From: Micromonospora arborensis
GTDB lineage: Bacteria > Actinomycetota > Actinomycetes > Mycobacteriales > Micromonosporaceae
DNA: 64,000 nt
NCBI RefSeq assembly: GCF_003205615.1
Contig: NZ_PYBV01000030.1
Location: forward strand, 175,943 to 239,942
Reading direction: 5' to 3'
The notes beneath the pieces were generated by a model. That model worked only from the letters and a program-made list of their open reading frames with translations, made no database searches and was not told where the DNA came from. The first letter of the stretch is position 1. Each line of letters begins with the position of its first letter. Positions 26,412 through 34,391 of this stretch are shown here, piece after piece. Made by a program: the position numbers and the translations under genes.

Positions 26412-28037
26412 CTACCGAACCCGTAGCTGCTGGTGGACCGCCGCGGCGGGGGCGTAGTTCGGGTCACCGGAGTAGGCGACGTGCACCGGGTACACCCCTG
26501 CCGACAGCCCGGTGGTCGGCAGTTTGACGACGGCTGCGCCGCCGGTCAGCGGAACCGCCTGCGTGGTGCCGCCGAAGGTCACGGCGATCTCACCGGTCAC
26601 CTTCGGAGCCTTCTCGTGCTTGGCCTGTGCACGCACATCGACGTCCAGCGTGAACGTGCCACCGCGTACGACCGACGCGGGTGTGGCTTTCGCCTTCACC
26701 ACGACTCTGGCCGTGCCCGGAGGCGTGTCGGCGCCCGACCACAGGTAGTCCCTCGCGAAGATCGTGAACAGTTGGCCCGCCGTCATCCCGTCGTGCGCGC
26801 CGGGGACCTGGGTCGTCGCGGCGGTGAACCCGTGCGCCCTGAAGTTGTTCGCGATGGCGTTCTGGGCGTCGAGGCTGCCCTCGAAGACACCGTTGCCGAG
26901 GAACACGAGGAGGTCGTCGTCCCCGACCGCGTCCGCGATGTTGTCGTAGTCCGCTGCGGTGAGGGACGGGTTACCGGAGAAGTGTCCATAGAAGCCGAAC
27001 GTCGTCGGGTAGTTCTTGATGACGACGCCACCGGTCATCCCGCCGTAGGAGAAACCGGCGTAGGCACGCCCCTCCCGCTCGGTCGAGACGTTGTAGTTCG
27101 CCTCGATGAGGGGAAGGATCGTCTGGACCAGGTTGTTGGCGGCGTTGGTCTGGTTGTAGGAGGCGAAGCCGAGGCTGGTACCCGTGAAGTGGTTCCCCAT
27201 GGTGACAACCACGGTGGGCTCGATCTCGCCCCTGGCCGTCATGTTGTCCAGGATGTTCGGGACGTTCGCCGGGACCATGAAGTCGGTCTCGTCACCGAAG
27301 ATGCCGTGGGCGAGATACGCGACCTTGTACGGCTCGGCGCGGTCAGGATCGTAGTTGGCCGGCAGGTAGACGCCGAGGTAGTGGCCGCTGTCGCCCAGGA
27401 TCGTGGTGTAGGGGACGTACTGGACGGTGCCCCGCTTCGAGGCGTCCGCCATCGGCAGCTCGTAGGCGGCACGCTCCTTCAGCACCGGGTCGTTCTGCTT
27501 CTTGGCGTACGGCACGTACACGGTGTCGAGAACGTCGTTGTTCCGCACCCGGAACGAGGACTCACCCGGGGGCCGAGGGGCCGTCGAGGCGGGATCCCAG
27601 ATGCGCTTGTTCACCCAACCCTGGGTTGGGTCCCAGACCCGGTACCAGTAGCTGAGGCCTCCGGCGTGCAGCGGGACGGAGACCGACCAGTTTCCCTTCG
27701 AGTCCTTCGTCATGTCCCGGAGGAACTCGGTGCCGCCAGCGTGGTAACGCCCCGGCTGCCACTCCTCCGGCTGGTACCGCGTGGTGCCGGTATCGAGGTC
27801 GAGCAGCGTCAGGTCGCCGGCAAGGCGTACCTGGGTGGCGTTGGGGTTGTGGTAGACGAACTTCACCGTGTACCCGGTCGGTGAACCGCGATCGGCGATG
27901 ACGGTCGCACCTTGGGCGGCCGGGGGCCTGCCTGCGGCGGCAGCCGGCGTGGAGCAGATGGTGCCTGCGCCGAGTGACATGATCGCGAGCAACGAGATCG
28001 CACGGCTGAGCCTGCGTCTTCCGATCGCTTTCCTCAT
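26412..28037 (-). CDS. Secreted esterase (enterochelin-esterase-like fold) with Ig-like tail
   Basis: 541 residues with a Sec signal peptide (ISLLAIMSLGAGTICSTPAAA). Residues about 40-150 look like an E-set module (VKFVYHNPNATQVRLAGD). The esterase domain follows: VYLPANYDPDRAEPYKVAYL, nucleophile motif GFSYGGMTGG and late GAHDGMT with the probable His. The last ~90 residues form an Ig-like repeat (TPASVVRGGTFTLDVDV). It resembles Fes/feruloyl-esterase-like enzymes; the substrate may be a polysaccharide ester or siderophore. A second protein of the same layout lies at 62140-63723. Confidence 0.85.
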   Translation of the reverse strand: MRKAIGRRRLSRAISLLAIMSLGAGTICSTPAAAAGRPPAAQGATVIADRGSPTGYTVKFVYHNPNATQVRLAGDLTLLDLDTGTTRYQPEEWQPGRYHAGGTEFLRDMTKDSKGNWSVSVPLHAGGLSYWYRVWDPTQGWVNKRIWDPASTAPRPPGESSFRVRNNDVLDTVYVPYAKKQNDPVLKERAAYELPMADASKRGTVQYVPYTTILGDSGHYLGVYLPANYDPDRAEPYKVAYLAHGIFGDETDFMVPANVPNILDNMTARGEIEPTVVVTMGNHFTGTSLGFASYNQTNAANNLVQTILPLIEANYNVSTEREGRAYAGFSYGGMTGGVVIKNYPTTFGFYGHFSGNPSLTAADYDNIADAVGDDDLLVFLGNGVFEGSLDAQNAIANNFRAHGFTAATTQVPGAHDGMTAGQLFTIFARDYLWSGADTPPGTARVVVKAKATPASVVRGGTFTLDVDVRAQAKHEKAPKVTGEIAVTFGGTTQAVPLTGGAAVVKLPTTGLSAGVYPVHVAYSGDPNYAPAAAVHQQLRVR

Positions 28038-28102
28038 CTGAGCAACCCCTCTGTGGTCGTGTGGCGTCCGGCGGTGGTCGGTACTCAGTGGACAACGGAC
28101 TC

Positions 28103-28118
28103 GCTAAATCGAATTAGC
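28103..28118. promoter_or_regulatory. Dyad upstream of the secreted esterase
   Basis: GCTAA-ATCGAA-TTAGC, about 65 bases before the esterase start, AT-rich against its surroundings; possible operator. The 28038-28680 gap also holds a short putative membrane ORF, a leftward terminator and the rph control region, described separately; the stretch 28120-28335 shows nothing clear. Confidence 0.35.
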
Positions 28119-28339
28119 AAGGGGAGTGTGGCTGGGTGCGCTCGTCGATGTCAAGATCCGTCGCCGCCGTCCGTGTCATTTCGGCTTGGTGCCGCTGGAG
28201 CCAGGGAGCAGCCGACGGGCGGTGCTCCTGGCCGCCGGGGGATGCTCGCCGGGTGCTCGCGGCAGCCCGAGGTCGACAAGAGCGCTCAATATCTCCCGCG
28301 GCGGCCCGCCGATCTTCCTGACCCCGACCGATCTCCGCA

Positions 28340-28432
28340 GTGCTCCTGGCCCTGGCCGTGGCAGCGCTCGTTCTCGCCGTCGTCCCGGCGATCCACCGAA
28401 AACGCGAGATCGTGTTCGCCGAGGAGGAGTAG
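28340..28432 (+). CDS. Possible 30-residue membrane peptide or C-terminal gene scrap
   Basis: GTG-started frame giving one hydrophobic helix (LLALAVAALVLAVVPAIH) followed by a charged tail (RKREIVFAEEE). It looks like either a genuine small membrane protein or the last helix of a lost transporter; a stop lies a few codons upstream. No ribosome-binding site is convincing. Family unknown. Confidence 0.25.
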   Translation: MLLALAVAALVLAVVPAIHRKREIVFAEEE

Positions 28433-28485
28433 GAGTCGGTGGCTCCCCGCCTCCTGGGCGTCCTGCGCCTGGGCGGCGGGAGAGG

Positions 28486-28521
28486 GGGCAAAAGAAAAGG
28501 CAGGAGATCTGACTCCCTGCC
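28486..28521 (-). terminator. Leftward intrinsic terminator
   Basis: Read on the minus strand: GGCAGGGAG, short loop, CTCCTGCC, then TTTTCTTTT. A good rho-independent shape, but no leftward gene ends here; it may insulate the rph promoter from antisense reading or be left from a deleted gene. Confidence 0.55.
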
Positions 28522-28544
28522 ACTTCTAACATATAGCGCACCGG

Positions 28545-28576
28545 GGGGCTTGCGGCAAGACCCGGGTCTTGCCGCA
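28545..28576 (+). promoter_or_regulatory. Rifamycin-associated-element-like palindrome upstream of rph
   Basis: GGGGCTTGCGGCAAGACCC at 28545-28563 closely matches, from memory, the 19-base rifamycin-associated element found upstream of rifamycin-inactivating genes in actinomycetes. Here it runs into a perfect 26-base palindrome (arms TGCGGCAAGACCC / GGGTCTTGCCGCA, 28551-28576). It overlaps the likely -35 of rph. Confidence 0.75.
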
Positions 28577-28597
28577 GAATCGGCGGCCGGATACGGC
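28569..28597 (+). promoter_or_regulatory. Putative rph promoter
   Basis: TTGCCG (28569-28574), 17 bases, TACGGC (28592-28597), with the -35 inside the right arm of the palindrome. The leader to the rph ATG would be roughly 75 bases. Confidence 0.4.
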
Positions 28598-28680
28598 ACC
28601 GACCAAAAACGGGGGTACGACGTGGGCGGGTTTTCAGCCAGTGCGGCGCAGCGGCACGCGGTTGCCGCGGAGGTGTCCCG

Positions 28681-31278
28681 ATGACCGAGCAGTACGTGTT
28701 GGATCTTCAAGAGGTTGACGAGACGCAGGTCGCGCTCGTTGGCGGCAAGGCCGCGAACCTGGGCGGGCTGTCGCGGATCGACGGCATCCGTGTGCCGGCT
28801 GGCTTCTGCGTCACGACGGCCGCCTTCCGGCGGATCATGGCGGAAGCGCCATCGATAGAGGATCGGCTCGATCAGTTGTCGCGGCTGAACCCGGATGACC
28901 GGGAGGCCATCCGCACGCTCAGCGCGGAGATCCGCCGCATCATCGAAGGGATCGCCATTCCGGCCGATCTCGCTGCGGCGATCACCCGTCCGCTCGCCCT
29001 GCTCGGCGAGCAGGCCGCCTATGCCGTGCGGTCCAGCGCGACGGCGGAGGACCTGCCGACGGCCTCCTTCGCGGGCCAGCAGGACACGTACCTGAACGTC
29101 GTGGGCCCGGCAGCGATCCTCCAGCACGTCGGCCGGTGCTGGGCTTCGCTGTTCACCGAGCGCGCCGTGACCTACCGCCTGCGAAACGGCGTCGACCACC
29201 GGAAGACCCACATGGCCGTGGTCGTGCAGCAGATGGTCGTCCCGGATGCGGCAGGCATCCTGTTCACTGCCGACCCCGTCACCGGCAACCGGAAGGTCGC
29301 CACCGTGGACGCCAGCTTCGGCCTCGGCGAGGCACTGGTCTCCGGACGGGTGAACCCGGACGTCTTCAAGGTGCGTGACGGCGAGGTCGTCGCCAGGACG
29401 CTCGCGGCCAAACAGCGTGCCGTGCACGCCCTGCCGGACGGCGGAACGCAGGAGGTGACGATCGACCCGCAGCGGCAGGAGCAGCCGGCGCTGACGGATG
29501 CGCAGGTCGTGCGGCTCGTGCAGCTCGGGCGGCGGATCGAGGCGTACTTCGGCAACCCGCAGGACATCGAATGGTGCCTGGCCGAGGATGACTTCCAGAT
29601 CGTGCAGAGCCGGCCGATCACCACGCTGTACCCCATCCCCGCTGCCAGTGACCAGGAGAACCGCGTCTATCTCTCCGTCGGCCATCAGCAGATGATGACC
29701 GACGCCATGAAGCCACTCGGGCTCTCCATGTGGCGGCTGACGGCCATGACACCGATGCACGAGGCCGGCGGGAGGCTTTTCGTCGACGCCACCCGGCTCC
29801 TGTCCTCGCCCACGAGCCGCGCCGGCTTCCTGAAGATGTCGGAGAAGTCCGATCCGCTGACCAGGGACGCGCTGGAGACCATCCTCGATCGCCACGACTT
29901 CGTCCCGGCGCTGCCGGACAGCGGTCCCGTCGGGCCGACGGTCGGCGGTGCGCCCGCCCCGATCGAGACCGATCCGGCCATCGTCACCGCGCTGATCGAG
30001 CGCAGTCAGGCGTCCATCGCCGCGCTGCGACGCGACATCCAGACGAAGACCGGACCGGCGCTGTTCGACTTCCTGCTTGAGGCGTTCAAGGAGCACAAGC
30101 AGGTCCTCAGCGATCCCTTGAACATCCAGGCGATCATGGCGGGGATCGACGCCACCACCTGGCTCAACGACCGGCTGGGGGAGTGGCTGGGCGAGAAGAA
30201 CGCGGCCGACACCCTCACGCTGTCGGCCCCCGGCAACGTCACGTCCGAGATGGGACTGGCGCTGCTCGACGTCGCGGACGTGATCCGCCCGCATCCGGAG
30301 GTGGTCCGGTTCCTGGAGCGCGTCGAGGACGACGGCTTCCTGGATGAGCTGCCCAAGTTCGAGGGCGGGACCGAAGCGCGCGACGCCATCGAGGCCTACC
30401 TCGGCCGGTACGGCATGCGCTGTGTCGGCGAGATCGACATCACGAGGCCGCGTTGGCGCGAACGCCCGACCACGCTGGTGCCCGTGCTCCTCGACAACGT
30501 CAGGACCTTCGAACCGGGCGCAGCCCAGCGGCGCTTCGAACAAGGACGGCAGGAGGCACAGAGGAAGACGCAGGAGGTGTTGATGCGACTGCGCGCACTG
30601 CCGGACGGGGAGCAGAAGGCCGACGAGACCAAGCGGATGATCGACCGCGTCCGGACCTTCATCGGCTACCGGGAGTACCCGAAGTACGGCATCATCAGCC
30701 GCTACCTCATCTACAAGTCGGCCCTGCTCCAGGAGGCCGAGCGCCTCGTGCAGGCCGAGGTGCTCCCCGCGACGGAGGACGTCTTCTACCTCACGTTCCA
30801 GGAGTTCCACGACGTCGTGTGCTCGAAGCAGGTGGATGCCACGCTCATCCAGCAGCGCAAGGACACGTTCCGGTCCTACCAGGCGCTCACCCCGCCTCGG
30901 GTGCTGACATCCGAAGGTGAGGCCATCACCGGGGCGTACCGACGCGATGACGTGCCAGCCGGCGCCCTGGTCGGCCTACCCGTCTCCGCCGGGACCGTCG
31001 AAGGGCGTGCCCGCGTCATCCTGGACATGGCCCAGGCCGATCTCGAACCAGGCGACATCCTCGTCACGGCGCACACGGATCCGAGCTGGACGCCCCTCTT
31101 CGTCTCCATCGCAGGCCTGGTGACGGAGGTTGGCGGACTGATGACACACGGCGCGGTGATCGCACGGGAGTATGGCCTGCCGGCTGTCGTCAGCGTCCTG
31201 GACGCCACCCGGCTGATCGCCGACGGGCAGCGCATCCGCGTGCACGGGAGCGACGGCTACGTCGAACTTCTACCGTGA
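28681..31278 (+). CDS. rph: Rifampin phosphotransferase
   Basis: Cytosolic antibiotic-inactivating enzyme of 865 residues, the usual Rph length. It uses ATP to phosphorylate the ansa-chain hydroxyl of rifamycins via a phosphohistidine. The ATP-grasp domain has GGKAANLGGLSRI and VRSSATAEDLPTASFAGQQD. The middle (about 330-760) is the rifampin-binding region, unlike phosphoenolpyruvate synthase. The swivel domain near the C-terminus carries LMTHGAVIAREYGLPAVV, with His823 as the expected catalytic histidine. ATG follows GGAGGTG by six bases. Assignment over PEP synthase rests on length, the MTHGAVIAREYG form of the His loop and the upstream rifamycin-element-like palindrome. The 3' end overlaps the convergent glycosyltransferase gene by nine bases. 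Confidence 0.9.
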   Translation: MTEQYVLDLQEVDETQVALVGGKAANLGGLSRIDGIRVPAGFCVTTAAFRRIMAEAPSIEDRLDQLSRLNPDDREAIRTLSAEIRRIIEGIAIPADLAAAITRPLALLGEQAAYAVRSSATAEDLPTASFAGQQDTYLNVVGPAAILQHVGRCWASLFTERAVTYRLRNGVDHRKTHMAVVVQQMVVPDAAGILFTADPVTGNRKVATVDASFGLGEALVSGRVNPDVFKVRDGEVVARTLAAKQRAVHALPDGGTQEVTIDPQRQEQPALTDAQVVRLVQLGRRIEAYFGNPQDIEWCLAEDDFQIVQSRPITTLYPIPAASDQENRVYLSVGHQQMMTDAMKPLGLSMWRLTAMTPMHEAGGRLFVDATRLLSSPTSRAGFLKMSEKSDPLTRDALETILDRHDFVPALPDSGPVGPTVGGAPAPIETDPAIVTALIERSQASIAALRRDIQTKTGPALFDFLLEAFKEHKQVLSDPLNIQAIMAGIDATTWLNDRLGEWLGEKNAADTLTLSAPGNVTSEMGLALLDVADVIRPHPEVVRFLERVEDDGFLDELPKFEGGTEARDAIEAYLGRYGMRCVGEIDITRPRWRERPTTLVPVLLDNVRTFEPGAAQRRFEQGRQEAQRKTQEVLMRLRALPDGEQKADETKRMIDRVRTFIGYREYPKYGIISRYLIYKSALLQEAERLVQAEVLPATEDVFYLTFQEFHDVVCSKQVDATLIQQRKDTFRSYQALTPPRVLTSEGEAITGAYRRDDVPAGALVGLPVSAGTVEGRARVILDMAQADLEPGDILVTAHTDPSWTPLFVSIAGLVTEVGGLMTHGAVIAREYGLPAVVSVLDATRLIADGQRIRVHGSDGYVELLP

Positions 31279-32574
31279 CCCACCACTCGCGTCGACGATC
31301 TCGGCGATCGCGTCGAAGGGGTCGTGCTGGCCGATCTCCTTGGCCATGATCCCCGCCTGGGAGCGGTAGCCGGGGTCGTGCAGCACCGCCTGCACCGCGG
31401 CGCGCAACTCGGTCGTCCCCGGGGTGCTGGTGCGCAGGTTGATGCCGGTGCCGCTCCACTCGACGCGGGCCGCGACCTCCGGCTTGTCCTCGCTGGCACC
31501 GGCGACCACGAGTGGCACTCCGTAGTGCAGGGCGGTCTGCACCCCGCCGTACCCGCCGTTGGTGACCAGCGCGTCGGCGTGGGGGAGTAGCCGGTCGAAC
31601 GGTACGAAGCTGGCCAGCCGCACGTTGTCCGGCACGTCGGTCAGGGACTGACGTACCAGGTCGGGGCCGTCGTCGCGGACGGTGGCGGCCACCACCAGGA
31701 CGTCGAGGTCGGCGAGGGCGCGCACCGTGGGGATGACCAGTTCGTTGAGGTCGGTGTTGGCGACGGTTCCCTGGGTCACGACCACCACCAGCCGGCCGCC
31801 GGACAGCTCGGACCACCATTCCGGCTGGGTGTAGTCGCTGCTGGACGCCGGAGGAAGCGTCCCGACGAACCGTAGGTGCTCCGGAAGGTCGTTGCGGGGG
31901 TACTCGAAGCTGGGCACGGTCAGTTGCAGGTAATGGTCCGTACGGCGAAAGGGCGCGTCGAAGAGGTAGTCGGGCATCGTCACGCCCAACGACGTGAGCG
32001 TCGCCTCGCCGAACCTTTGCAGGTCGGCAAAGATCTGGCGTACCTCAGCGTTCATCGCTCGGTTGCCGGCGCGTGCCTCCTCGCCGGGTGTAGGCAGCAT
32101 CCCCGTCCCGAACGGGGGAGTGTCCTCGCTCTGGATCAGCAGGGGGACGGTGCCGAGTGTCACCAGCGTCGGGCGTTCCTCCCGCGCGGTGCGGAGGTGG
32201 AGTACCGGTATCGACCAGAACCCGAGCTCACCGAGCACCACATCCGCGGGGAACGTCGCCAGCAGCGCCCGTAGACCCCGCACCTGCGCGGGCAGTTGGC
32301 CGAGGAAGAAATTCTCGAAGTCGAACGACAACTGGGCGGGCCCTGGCGGCAGCGTGGCCCGCGCCGGGAAGAGGGTGTCCAGGTTGCGGTCGTCGAGGTC
32401 GGCTTCCGGCGGCAGCGCCTGGAATCGCGCCCCGATCGCCAGAGCGCGCTCCTCGAACCGGGATCCGGTGTACACGACCACCTCGTGACCACGCCTGACC
32501 AGGTCCGCCGCGACCGTGAGGACCGGGCTCACGTGCCCCTGGAAGGGGGTCGCTCCCACTACTACCTTGGCCAT
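31270..32574 (-). CDS. GT1 (MGT-type) glycosyltransferase
   Basis: Soluble GT-B enzyme of 434 residues, transferring a nucleotide-activated sugar to a small acceptor. GATPFQGHVSPVLTVAADLVRRGHEV is a typical acceptor-domain opening. The donor loop reads VTNGGYGGVQTALHYGVPLVV, with Asn where many GT1 enzymes have His, and then GASEDKPEVAARV, with DK instead of the common DQ; a known actinobacterial clade shares this variant. Known relatives glycosylate macrolides, rifamycins or carotenoids. ATG 32574 follows GAGGAG. It lies ten bases after the oxidoreductase gene (likely operon) and converges on rph; a rifamycin acceptor is possible but only inferred. Confidence 0.87.
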   Translation of the reverse strand: MAKVVVGATPFQGHVSPVLTVAADLVRRGHEVVVYTGSRFEERALAIGARFQALPPEADLDDRNLDTLFPARATLPPGPAQLSFDFENFFLGQLPAQVRGLRALLATFPADVVLGELGFWSIPVLHLRTAREERPTLVTLGTVPLLIQSEDTPPFGTGMLPTPGEEARAGNRAMNAEVRQIFADLQRFGEATLTSLGVTMPDYLFDAPFRRTDHYLQLTVPSFEYPRNDLPEHLRFVGTLPPASSSDYTQPEWWSELSGGRLVVVVTQGTVANTDLNELVIPTVRALADLDVLVVAATVRDDGPDLVRQSLTDVPDNVRLASFVPFDRLLPHADALVTNGGYGGVQTALHYGVPLVVAGASEDKPEVAARVEWSGTGINLRTSTPGTTELRAAVQAVLHDPGYRSQAGIMAKEIGQHDPFDAIAEIVDASGGSR

Positions 32575-32584
32575 GCACGTCTCC

Positions 32585-33502
32585 TCATTGTCGAACCTGA
32601 ATGATCGTCTTGCCGGGCGTGCGACGGTGGCGGGCGAACGCGGAGGGCGTCTCGGACAGCGGTCGCACGGCGCCGACGATGGGCTTGAGCCGTCCGCTCC
32701 GGAGTCGCTCGGCGAGGTCGCTCAGTCGGGCACGTTCAGGTTCGACGACGAAGAAGATGGCTCGCCCGTCCTTCGGCTGCGTGGTCGGCGGCATGGCGAT
32801 GGTGACGACGGTGCCGCCCCGGCGTACCAGTTCGGTCGACAGTTCGAGGATGTCGCCGCCGATGACGTCGAACACCACGTCCACCTCGCCGACCTGCCGC
32901 AGGTCGTCGGCGTCCAGGTCGACGAAGGTCTGTGCGCCGAGGGTGAGCGCGACGTCGCGGTCGTCGGCCCGGCCGGTGCCGATCACGTGGGCGCCCACCT
33001 CCCGGGCGAGTTGGACGGCGATCGAACCGACGCCGCCCGCGGCGCCGTGAATGAGGACGGTCTGGCCGGTCGTGAGGTGGGCGTGGTCGAACAGCCCCTG
33101 CCACGCGGTCAGTCCGGAGATGGGCAGCGCGGCCGCCACGGTGTGATCGATGTCGGCCGCGAGGGGGGCGAGGTTGCGAGCCTCCACCGCGGTGTACTCG
33201 GCCAGGGAGCCGTTGCGTGCCCAGTCGGTCAGCCCGAACACCCGCTGGCCCACGGTGAGGCCGGTGGTTCCGTAGCCGAGTTCGACCACAACTCCGGACA
33301 GTTCGTGCCCGGGGATGCTGGGTGTCCGGTCCCGGCCGCCGCGATCGGACCACGTTGCCGGCCAGTCGAGTTCCCCGGGAGTGAAGCCTGCGGCATGGAC
33401 GCGCACGATGACGTCGTTCTCCGCGGCGTGTGGGTACGGCATGTCGGTCAGGGTGAGCCCGCCGACACCCGCGTTACGGTCGCTTACGGTAATCGCTCGC
33501 AT
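32585..33502 (-). CDS. NADP-dependent oxidoreductase (zinc-independent MDR / quinone oxidoreductase)
   Basis: 305 residues. A GroES-like N-terminal part (IPGHELSGVVVELG, then VGQRVFGLTDW) leads into a nucleotide-binding domain with VLIHGAAGGVGSIAVQLA. Zinc ligands of classical alcohol dehydrogenases are absent, which points to the quinone-reductase-like branch acting on alkenals or quinones. It precedes the GT1 gene by ten bases on the same strand and is probably cotranscribed. A functional link to sugar transfer is not evident. Confidence 0.87.
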   Translation of the reverse strand: MRAITVSDRNAGVGGLTLTDMPYPHAAENDVIVRVHAAGFTPGELDWPATWSDRGGRDRTPSIPGHELSGVVVELGYGTTGLTVGQRVFGLTDWARNGSLAEYTAVEARNLAPLAADIDHTVAAALPISGLTAWQGLFDHAHLTTGQTVLIHGAAGGVGSIAVQLAREVGAHVIGTGRADDRDVALTLGAQTFVDLDADDLRQVGEVDVVFDVIGGDILELSTELVRRGGTVVTIAMPPTTQPKDGRAIFFVVEPERARLSDLAERLRSGRLKPIVGAVRPLSETPSAFARHRRTPGKTIIQVRQ

Positions 33503-33561
33503 GCTCGAAGCCTCTCAGGAAAGTGCGTCGGCTGGCCGTTGTTGTAGCGGCCCGCCTCCGA

Positions 33562-34200
33562 TCAGCTCGGCCAGGGTGATCCGACGATGCGCTCGACCGT
33601 CGTCACGCGCCGCAGGCCGGGGAAGAAGTGTTCGAGCACGTCGGAGTTCACGGTGCCGTTCGTGGTTTCCGGGCGGTCCTTCAGCCCGGCGACGTTGGCT
33701 CGCAGAAACTCGTTCTTGAAGTCCCCTCGTGGATGGCTGGCGAGAATCTCGGCGAGCTGATCGTGCTCCAGTCCGTCCAGGCCGAGGCCGAGCACGTCGG
33801 TCAGGACACCGAGGTACGTGGTCGCGATCTCGGGGCCCATCCGGTCGGGGATGCCGGGCGTCGTGTGCAGTGCGATCGCGGTCCAGACGGTCTCGACGGA
33901 CGCCGTCGAGAAACCCCGGCCCAGGAGGAACTTGCGCGCGTGGTCGGCACCATCAATCTCGAAACGCTGCTGAACGTCCGAGAAGGGAGTAAGAAGGCCG
34001 CTGTCGTGAAACATGGCCGCCAGGTAGAGCAGTTCCGGGTCCGGTTTCACGCCAAGCTTGCCCGCGTGAATCAGGCCGAAGAAAAAGACCCTGCGGGAGT
34101 GGTGGTAGATGAGCGGCAGGGTGGTTTCCCGGATGTGCCTGGTCGCTTCGGCGACCGCCGCTGTCTCAGGAATCTCCAGCCCCGCGATGACCTCGGGCAT
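33562..34200 (-). CDS. HD-domain phosphohydrolase-like protein (cyanamide-hydratase-like)
   Basis: 212 residues, cytosolic. The metal-binding pattern of the HD superfamily is visible: YHHSRRVFFFG, AAMFHDSGLLTPF (His-Asp), DGADHARKFL and ALHTTPGIP. The arrangement and size resemble fungal cyanamide hydratase and its bacterial relatives; the substrate is unknown. ATG 34200 lies after GGAAGGTG. It is divergent from a GlxA-type regulator, which may control it. Confidence 0.8.
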   Translation of the reverse strand: MPEVIAGLEIPETAAVAEATRHIRETTLPLIYHHSRRVFFFGLIHAGKLGVKPDPELLYLAAMFHDSGLLTPFSDVQQRFEIDGADHARKFLLGRGFSTASVETVWTAIALHTTPGIPDRMGPEIATTYLGVLTDVLGLGLDGLEHDQLAEILASHPRGDFKNEFLRANVAGLKDRPETTNGTVNSDVLEHFFPGLRRVTTVERIVGSPWPS

Positions 34201-34391
34201 GTGCTTTCACCTTCCGGAAAATGTGCGACCGTTTCTGCGACCTCCATGCTGCCCACCTGTCGTCGTCTGCTGCCGCCTTCGTCCGGCCAGGAATCCCTCA
34301 TATCCGGACAGGGTGAAACCGTCATCGTGAGGTGAGCAACCGCCGGCGGGGTTCCCCGCCTTCTCCGGTAATGGCGTGCTACCAATAAACG

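Noticed and set aside
28114..30810. 898-codon leftward frame over rph
   Set aside because: Shadow of rph; composition is typical of complementary-strand frames and it has no recognisable domain.
28681..31278. Assignment as phosphoenolpyruvate synthase
   Set aside because: Shares ATP-grasp and phosphohistidine domains, but the middle region, the MTHGAVIAREYG form of the His loop, the 865-residue length and the upstream element fit rifampin phosphotransferase better.
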